DNA of 64,000 bases, from assembly GCF_907165205.1 (NCBI RefSeq), contig NC_058198.1, positions 16,345,001 to 16,409,000 of the forward strand. Direction: 5' to 3'. Source of the stretch: Coccinella septempunctata. Lineage: Eukaryota; Arthropoda; Insecta; Coleoptera; Coccinellidae. Below, in pieces: positions 56,245-64,000 of the stretch (within the stretch, counting starts at the first letter, position 1; every line of letters starts with the position of its first letter). The position numbers were made by a program, and so were the translations under genes. The notes under the pieces were generated by a model. The model saw only the letters and a program-made list of their open reading frames with translations. It searched no databases and had not been told where the DNA came from.

Positions 56245-58737
56245 ATGAACATGGATGCAAATACTATTAATATGTCACCAGGGGGATTATTCCACAACAT
56301 CAGGGAGATATATGGTGGGGACGTTTGCCGTAGATGTAAAGCCTTTGTGAACTTGAACAAAAAACTGGCATCGTTAAAAAATAGAGTTGTTTTCTTGTTA
56401 CAATGTAGAGGGAGGCATGTTTTTCCCGAACATATAATCGGTAATATAAGGCAGGTTCACACCTTGCAGATAGAGGAGCATCCCTACACGAAGTTGGTTG
56501 AAAAGTGTATGAACAGATTTCGCAAGTCTATTCTTAATATTGAGATCAAGATTTCACTGTGGAAGAAGACAAGAACCGAAAACTCCATAAAAGTGGTCAT
56601 CCAGGTCTTGCAGAGTTTGTTGGATCCTACAACATTCATCGGTGTTAAGAATTTGGCGGAGAGTGTTTTTCTTTCCACTTTTCATGAAACAAAGTCTAGA
56701 AATGTCAGAAAGCTGAGTAGATTGGAGGGGGCACAGGTACAGCCCTCTACCATCATGGAGTCTGATACTTTTATCATGAACTATACAACTGTTGATATAC
56801 CCCAGGAGGTAAAATCCACTCTAAGTTTGGGCCCTAAGCATGGTATTATCCCTAAGCAGATACCTAAGTTGGAGCTCATTAAGGACATAGAACATTTCAC
56901 CCAGAACATTACCGATAGTGAGGTTGAAAGAAACTCAATTAGAGCTAGGTGTGTGGGAATAATCAATAATTTTTTAAGAAATAGAGGACAACGAAGTGAC
57001 CCCCTAGCAGGGCACTACTCTGCCACAACGAAATTTGTTAGAGACCATCCAGAGATTATTATTTGCGCATCAGATAAGGGCAACAGTACTGTATTGATGT
57101 ACAGAGACGAGTACATGAATGAAGCCGAAAATATGTTGAGTGATGAGATGACGTACCTAATAGTGACTGTTGACCCCACCAAGAGGTTGCAGGACAGAGT
57201 GAACAAATTTTTGAAAATTCTAAAAAGTGATGGAAAGATATCAGAGGCCGATTATAAATCACTTATTTCTCACAATAGCGTCTCCCCCAAGATCTATTTT
57301 CTCAGGAAAACACACAAAGAAGGGTTAAAACTCAGACCTATAGTTAGTTGTATCAATTCACCCACTCATAAGATAGGAAGATACATACACACCATCCTTA
57401 ATGGTGTTCTTTCCACGTCAGTATATAATGTCAAGAACTCGCATACTTTGGTGGAGGAGCTGAGACTGATCGAGGTACCAGATGATTATGTGCTCATATC
57501 TCTGGACGTGGTATCTTTGTTTACGAACATTCCTAAAAGTTTGGTGAAGACAGCGTTGACACAGAGCTGGCACTACATTAGAAATTTTACAGTCCTTGAA
57601 AAACAGGAGTTCCTGCAGCTGGTTGACTTGTGTTTTGATGGGGGCTATTTCGTATTCTGTGGAAGATTTTTTAAACAAAGGGATGGCACAGCGATGGGCG
57701 CACCGGAGAGCCCATCATTTGCTGATATAGTCATGCACGCTCTATTCCGTTATGTAGTATCTAGGTTGAATTTGGCAATTCCGTTAATAAAGTTGTATGT
57801 GGACGATACACTTCTTCTTGTACCGAAATCACAGATAGAAACAACAGTAAGTGTGTTCAATTCCTATCATCAGAAAATAAGATTCACCCTTGAAATGGAA
57901 AAAGACTGCAGCATTCCATTTTTGGACCTACTTATTGTAAGGGAAAACAATAAACTTATCACCAACTGGTATACCAAGCCCACACATTCGGGCAGATGTA
58001 TTAACTACTTGTCTAACCACAGTTATAGCCAAAAGAGAAATGTGGCGTTCAATCTGGTCAACAGAGCTGTATCACTCAGCAATGAGAGGTTCATACCACA
58101 AAATTCAGATAAGGTCACGAAAATATTACGAAGGAACAACTATCCACTTCACTACATCAAGACCATAATTAACGAGTACAAAAGAAAACAACAACGGGAG
58201 TATGTCACACCGGGATTGGAAGAGCCTTCAGCCAGTAATAATAACAGTGTTAGGAGGTTCACAAGACTGGTTATGTATCCTGGGCTGTCATACCAGATAA
58301 ACAGGGTGATTCGGGAGCACAATGTGACAGCTGCCTTTTACAATAAGATCAATGTAAAGAAGAGATTCTTCACCAAGCTCAAAGACGACAACCCCATCCT
58401 AAAACAATCAGAGGTGATATACAAGATTCCGTGTGGTGACTGCGAGAGATGTTATGTGGGCCAAACCAAGCAGTTGCTCCAGGACAGAATCAGACAACAC
58501 TAAAATGACGTAAACAAGAGGGATAAAAGTACACAGAGGACAGCACTAGCCACACATGCAATAGTGAATTCACATAGTTTTGACTTCTCGAATGTTTCCA
58601 TATTGGACAAAGAATCAGGCTATAATAGAAGACTCATTAGTGAAATGATACACATACAAAGACAGTGCACGGTGAATTTTAGAGAGGACACGCAAGACTT
58701 AAGCTCGGTGTACCATAGCCTCATAGCTAACATGTAG
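56245..58737 (+). pseudogene. PLE copy P10, full-length ORF with a single nonsense mutation
   Basis: ATG 56245; 830 residues expected. Blocks by residue: CRRC about 28, KTHKEGLKLRPIVS about 355, LISLDVVSLFTNIP about 420, MGAPESPSFAD about 483, LYVDDTLLL about 515, IPFLDLLIV about 556, GIY-YIG from about 725. The only lesion I see is CAA to TAA at 58501-58503 within the GIY-YIG domain after QDRIRQH, so RT is complete but the nuclease is truncated. P4 has the same stop. This is the longest single PLE frame here, 763 codons counting the upstream GTG. Confidence 0.92.
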
Positions 58738-59037
58738 TTTTGCTCGGTTTGTTAACAACTTTGTGCAATGTTCTGTTTGTTTTATCTTAGCATAGATGGC
58801 GTTGACAGCTGTGACATACCACTAACCCAGAGAAAAAAAGAAAAAGAAAATGTATTCTGTGTTAGTCCCCTTTTTAACCTCGACTCTTATAATAGTCTTC
58901 AAATTTACCCATGTAACAGAACTCAACAAAAAATCTTTCTAGATCAACAATTTTGTGACAATATCTGGCGAATGTCCAATTTATTTTTCTCATGTTTGAC
59001 GATTCAAAAATTTCTTCTTTAAATAGAATAAAATAAG
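58738..59037 (+). other. PLE copy P10 3' region
   Basis: Standard 300-bp 3' region ending AATAAAATAAG before block HH3. Nothing else seen. Confidence 0.75.
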
Positions 59038-60566
59038 GTGAGTGCTTTGTCATGGCTTTCGTCTCCTATGTTAAACGTTAATGTTTACTTGTTTCCCACA
59101 GCCTTGAGAAAGGAGAAATGCTTCTCCGAAACGTCGGCAAATTTTGAATAAAATTTTTGAATAATAAGTGTCCAAATTCCTGCTATCTTTCTTCAGTTTG
59201 ATGAACATGGATGCAAATACTATTAATATGTCACCGGGGGGATTATTCCACAACATCAGGGAGATATATGGTGGGGACGTTTGCCGTAGATGTAAAGCCT
59301 TTGTGAACAGGTCTGAGTTTTAACCCTTCTTTGTGTGTTTTCCTGAGAAAATAGATCTTGGGGGAGACGCTATTGTGAGAAATAAGTGATTTATAATCGG
59401 CCTCTGTTATCTTTCCATCACTTTTTAGATTTTTCAAAAATTTGTTCACTCTGTCCTGCAACCTCTTGGTGGGGTCAACAGTCACTATTAGGTACGTCAT
59501 CTCATCACTCAACATATTTTCGGCTTCATTCATGTACTCGTCTTTGTACATCGATACAGTACTGTTGCCCTTATCTGATGCGCAAATAATAATCTCTGGA
59601 TGGTCTCTAACAAATTTCGTTGTGGCAGAGTAGTGCCCTGCTAGGGGGTCACTTCGTTGTCCTCTATTTCTTAAAAAATTATTGATTATTCCCACACACC
59701 TAGCTCTAATTGAGTTTCTTTCAACCTCACTATCGGTAATGTTCTGGGTGAAATGTTCTATGTCCTTAATGAGCTCCAACTTAGGTATCTGCTTAGGGAT
59801 AATACCATGCTTAGGGCCCAAACTTAGAGTGGATTTTACCTCCTGGGGTATATGAACAGTTGTATAGTTCATGATAAAAGTATCAGACTCCATGATGGTG
59901 AAGGGCTGTACCTGTGCCCCCTCCAATCTACTCAGCTTTCTGACATTTCTAGACTTTGTTTCATGAAAAGTGGAAAGAAAAACACTCTCCGCCAAATTCC
60001 TAACACCGATGAATGTTGTAGGATCCAACAAACTCTGCAAGACCTGGATGACCACTTTTATGGAGTTTTCGGTTCTTGTCTTCTTCCACAGTGAAATCTT
60101 GATCTCAATATTAAGAATAGACTTGCGAAATCTGTTCATACACTTTTCAAACAACTTCGTGTAGGGATTCTCCTCTATCTGCAAGGTGTGAACCTGCCTT
60201 ATATTACCGATTATATGTTCGGGAAAAACATGCCTCCCTCTACATTGTAACAAGAAAACAACTCTATTTTTTAACGATGCCAGTTTTTTGTTCAAGTTCA
60301 CAAAGGCTTTACATCTACGGCAAACGTCCCCACCATATATCTCCCTGATGTTGTGGAATATTCCCCCCGATGACATATTAATAGTATTTGCATCCATGTT
60401 CATCAAACTGAAGAAAGATAGCAGGAATTTGGACACTTATTATTCAAAAATTTAATTCAAAATTTGCCGACGTTTCGGAGAAGCCTTTCTCCTTTCTCAA
60501 GGCTGTGGGAAACAAGTAAACATTAACGTTTAACATAGGAGACGAAAGCCATGACAAAGCACTCAC
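59038..60566. mobile_element. Head-to-head PLE block HH3
   Basis: Direct duplicate of HH2: forward arm 59038-59308, junction 59308/59309, then a reverse PLE 5' half with ATG near 60403 and inverted intron 60503-60566. Private changes include VDIPQ to VHIPQ and IEEH to IEEN. The coding half stops at the junction, so no YVDD or nuclease. Confidence 0.85.
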
Positions 60567-60866
60567 CTTATTTTATTCTATTTAAAGAAGAAATTTTTGA
60601 ATCGTCAAACATGAGAAAAATAAGTTGGACATTCGCCAGATATTGTCACAAAATTGTTGATCTAGAAAGATTTTTTGTTGAGTTCTGTTACATGGGTAAA
60701 TTTGAAGACTATTATAAGAGTCGAGGTTAAAAAGGGGACTAACACAGAATACATTTTCTCTTTCTTTTTTTCTCTGGGTTAGTGGTATGTCACAGCTGTC
60801 AACGCCATCTATGCTAAGATAAAACAAACAGAACATTGCACAAAGTTTTTAACAAACCGAGCAAAA
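60567..60866 (-). other. PLE copy P11 3' region
   Basis: Standard PLE 3' region, minus strand, abutting HH3. Nothing else seen. Confidence 0.75.
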
Positions 60867-63359
60867 CTACATGTTAGCTATGAGGCTATGGTACACAGAG
60901 CTTAAGTCTTGCGTGTCCTCTCTAAAATTCACCGTGCACTGTCTTTTTATGTGTATCATTTCACTAATGAGTCTTCTATTATAGCCTGATTCTTTGTCCA
61001 ATATGGAAACATTCTAGAAGTCAAAACTATGTGAATTCACTATTGCATGTGTGGCTAGTGCTGTCCTCTGTGTACTTTCATCCCTCTTGTTTACGTCATT
61101 TTGGTGTTGTCTGATTCTGTCCTGGAGCAACTGCTTGGTTTGGCCCACATAACATCTCTCGCAGTCACCACACGGAATCTTGTATATCACCTCTGATTGT
61201 TTTAGGATGGGGGTGTCGTCTTTGAGCTTGGTGAAGAATCACTTCTTTACATTGATCTTATTGTAAAAGGCAGCTGTCACATTGTGCTCCCGAAACACCC
61301 TGTTTATCTGGTATGACAGCCCAGGATACATAACCAGTCTTGTGAACCTCCTAACACTGTTATCATTACTGGCTGAAGGCTCTTCCAATCCCGGTGTGAC
61401 ATACTCCCGTTGTTGTTTTCTTTTGTACTCGTTAATTATGGTCTTGATGTAGTGAAGTGGATAGTTGTTCCTTCGTAATATTTTCGTGACCTTATCTAAA
61501 TTTTGTGGTATGAACCTCTCATTGCTGAGTGATACAGCTCTGTTGACCAGATTGAACGCCACATTTCTCTTTTGGCTATAACTGTGGTTAGACAAGTAGT
61601 TAATACATCTGCCCGAATGTGTGGGCTTGGTATACCAGTTGGTGATAAGTTTATTGTTTTCCCTTACAATAAGTAGGTCCAAAAATGGAATGCTGCAATC
61701 TTTTTCCATTTCAAGGGTGAATCTTATTTTCTGATGATAGGAATTGAACACACTTACTGTTGTTTCTATCTGTGATTTCGGTACAAGAAAAAGTGTATCG
61801 TCCACATACAACTTTATTAACGGAATTGCGAAATTCAACCTAGATTCTACATAACGGAATAGAGCGTGCATGACTTTATCAGCAAATGATGGGCTCTCCG
61901 GTGCGCCCATCGCTGTGCCATCCCTTTGTTTAAAAAATCTTCCACAGAATACGAAATAGACCCCATCAAAACACAAGTCAACCAGCTGCAGGAACTCCTG
62001 TTTTTCAAGGACTGTAAAATTTCTAATGTAGTGCCAGCTCTGTGTCAACGCTGTCTTCACCAAACTTTTAGGAATGTTCGTAAACAAAGATACCACGTCC
62101 AGAGATATGAGCACATAATCATCTGGTACCTCGATCAGTCTCAGCTCCTCCACCAAAGTATGCGAGTTCTTGACATTATATACTGACGTGGAAAGAACAC
62201 CATTAAGGATGGTGTGTATGTATCTTCCTATCTTATGAGTGGGTGAATTGATACAACTAACTATAGGTCTGAGTTTTAACCCTTCTTTGTGTGTTTTCCT
62301 GAGAAAATAGATCTTGGGGGAGACGCTATTGTGAGAAATAAGTGATTTATAATCGGCCTCTGATATCTTTCCATCACTTTTTAGAATTTTCAAAAATTTG
62401 TTCACTCTGTCCTGCAACCTCTTGGTGGGGTCAACAGTCACTATTAGGTACGTCATCTCATCACTCAACATATTTTCGGCTTCATTCATGTACTCGTCTC
62501 TGTACATCAATACAGTACTGTTGCCCTTATCTGATGCGCAAATAATAATCTCTGGATGGTCTCTAACAAATTTCGTTGTGGCAGAGTAGTGCCCTGCTAG
62601 GGGGTCACTTCGTTGTCCTCTATTTCTTAAAAAATTATTGATTATTCCCACACACCTAGCTCTAATTGAGTTTCTTTCAACCTCACTATCGGTAATGTTC
62701 TGGGTGTAATGTTCTATGTCCTTAATGAGCTCCAACTTAGGTATCTGCTTAGGGATAATACCATGCTTAGGGCCCAAACTTAGAGTGGATTTTACCTCCT
62801 GGGGTATATCAACAGTTGTATAGTTCATGATAAAAGTATCAGACTCCATGATGGTAGAGGGCTGTACCTGTGCCCCCTCCAATCTACTCAGCTTTCTGAC
62901 ATTTCTAGACTTTGTTTCATGAAAAGTGGAAAGAAAAACACTCTCCGCCAAATTCTTAACACCGATGAATGTTGTAGGATCCAACAAACTCTGCAAGACC
63001 TGGATGACCACTTTTATGGAGTTTTCGGTTCTTGTCTTCTTCCACAGTGAAATCTTGATCTCAATATTAAGAATAGACTTGCGAAATCTGTTCATACACT
63101 TTTCAACCAACTTCGTGTAGGGATGCTCCTCTATCTGCAAGGTGTGAACCTGCCTTATATTACCGATTATATGTTCGGGAAAAACATGCCTCCCTCTACA
63201 TTGTAACAAGAAAACAACTCTATTTTTTAACGATGCCAGTTTTTTGTTCAAGTTCACAAAGGCTTTACATCTACGGCAAACGTCCCCACCATATATCTCC
63301 CTGATGTTGTGGAATAATCCCCCCGGTGACATATTAATAGTATTTGCATCCATGTTCAT
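60867..63359 (-). pseudogene. PLE copy P11, full-length ORF with two nonsense mutations
   Basis: ATG 63359, stop at 60867-60869, leader intron 63459-63522. The frame is open for about 700 residues, covering the N-terminal domain and the whole RT with YVDD, to a TGA after INVKK (about 61238). A second stop, TAG for TCG, lies near 61013. Both are shared with P5 at 17888-20340, which additionally has a 40-bp deletion. SFADK and RYVES substitutions are also shared, so the two are duplicates. Confidence 0.92.
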
Positions 63360-63522
63360 CAAACTGAAGAAAGATAGCAGGAATTTGGACACTTATTATT
63401 CAAAAATTTTATTCAAAATTTGCCGACGTTTCGGAGAAGCATTTCTCCTTTCTCAAGGCTGTGGGAAATAAGTAAACATTAACGTTTAACATAGGAGACG
63501 AAAGCCATGACAAAGCACTCAC

Positions 63523-64000
63523 CTTATTTTATTCTATTTAAAGAAGAAATTTTTGAATCGTCACTCATGATAAGTTGGACATTCGCCAGATATTGTCACA
63601 AAATTGTTGATCTAGAAAGATTTTTTTTTGAGTTCTGTTACATGGGTAAATTTGAAGACTATTATAAGAAACGAGGTTAAAAAAGGAACTAACACAGAAT
63701 ACATTTTCTTTTTCTTTTTTTCTCTGGGTTAGTGGTATGTCACAGCTGTCAACGCCATCTATGCTAAGATAAAACAAACAGAACATTGCACAAAGTTGTT
63801 AACAAACCGAGCAAAACTACATGTTAGCTATGAGGCTATGGTACACCGAGCTTAAGTCTTGCGTGTCCTCTCTAAAATTCACCGTGCACTGTCTTTGTAT
63901 GTGTATCATTTCACTCATGAGTCTTCTATTATAGCCTGATTCTTTGTCCAATATGGAAACATTCGAGAAGTCAAAACTATGTGAATTCACTATTGCATGT
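63523..64000 (-). pseudogene. PLE copy P12, 3' part, cut by the window edge
   Basis: Minus-strand 3' region (63523-63816) and the end of the GIY-YIG coding part from the stop at 63817-63819 to the edge. It has the LMSEM change and diverged 3' region typical of the copia-interrupted copies P6 and P9. By the 43.018-kb offset from 20504-21296, the coding part should be cut by a copia LTR just beyond the window. Confidence 0.88.

Overview
The window looks like AT-rich, transposon-saturated DNA from an animal, most likely an arthropod. It holds Penelope-like retroelements (PLEs) with a GIY-YIG endonuclease, Ty1/copia LTR retrotransposons, CR1/jockey-type non-LTR remnants and small DNA transposons. 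I found no host protein-coding gene, rRNA or tRNA. The species cannot be determined from the sequence alone.

Layout. (1) 1-5479: a minus-strand non-LTR retrotransposon (ORF1 end, endonuclease, reverse transcriptase). It is split inside its endonuclease by a 1.9-kb DNA transposon with CACTG ends (3089-5013), and that transposon carries a fragment of another non-LTR element (3434-4285). (2) 5480-6986: AT-rich sequence with no recognisable gene. (3) 6987-21296: a cluster of PLE copies, head-to-tail and head-to-head, with one 286-bp MITE. (4) 21297-34387: copia A, inserted in a PLE (target duplication TTATC) and itself split by the complete copia B (25885-32438, target duplication AGTAT). (5) 34388-42515: more PLE copies in both orientations. 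(6) 42516-55289: two near-identical minus-strand copia elements, C and D, sharing a middle LTR. They sit at the same position of a PLE as copia A, with the same target duplication (GATAA, the complement of TTATC). (7) 55290-64000: a PLE cluster that repeats 12.8-21 kb in direct orientation, about 43.0 kb away.

How it fits together. Shared nonsense mutations and shared insertion sites show that the copies arose largely by segmental duplication, both inverted and direct, after the copia insertion, and not by independent transposition. Later changes are private to single copies: insertion of copia B, the MITE, small deletions, and tandem doubling of copia on the right. The only copia polyprotein with an unbroken frame and intact catalytic motifs is copy D (50081-54874), so it is the best candidate for a functional element. 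No PLE is both full length and intact: the copy at 8181-10142 has an unbroken frame but lacks its 5' end. Every PLE leader carries the same 64-nt GT-AG intron-like segment, directly followed by a degenerate hammerhead-ribozyme-like hairpin. Assembly error is a real alternative for parts of the large-scale symmetry and should be excluded with long reads.
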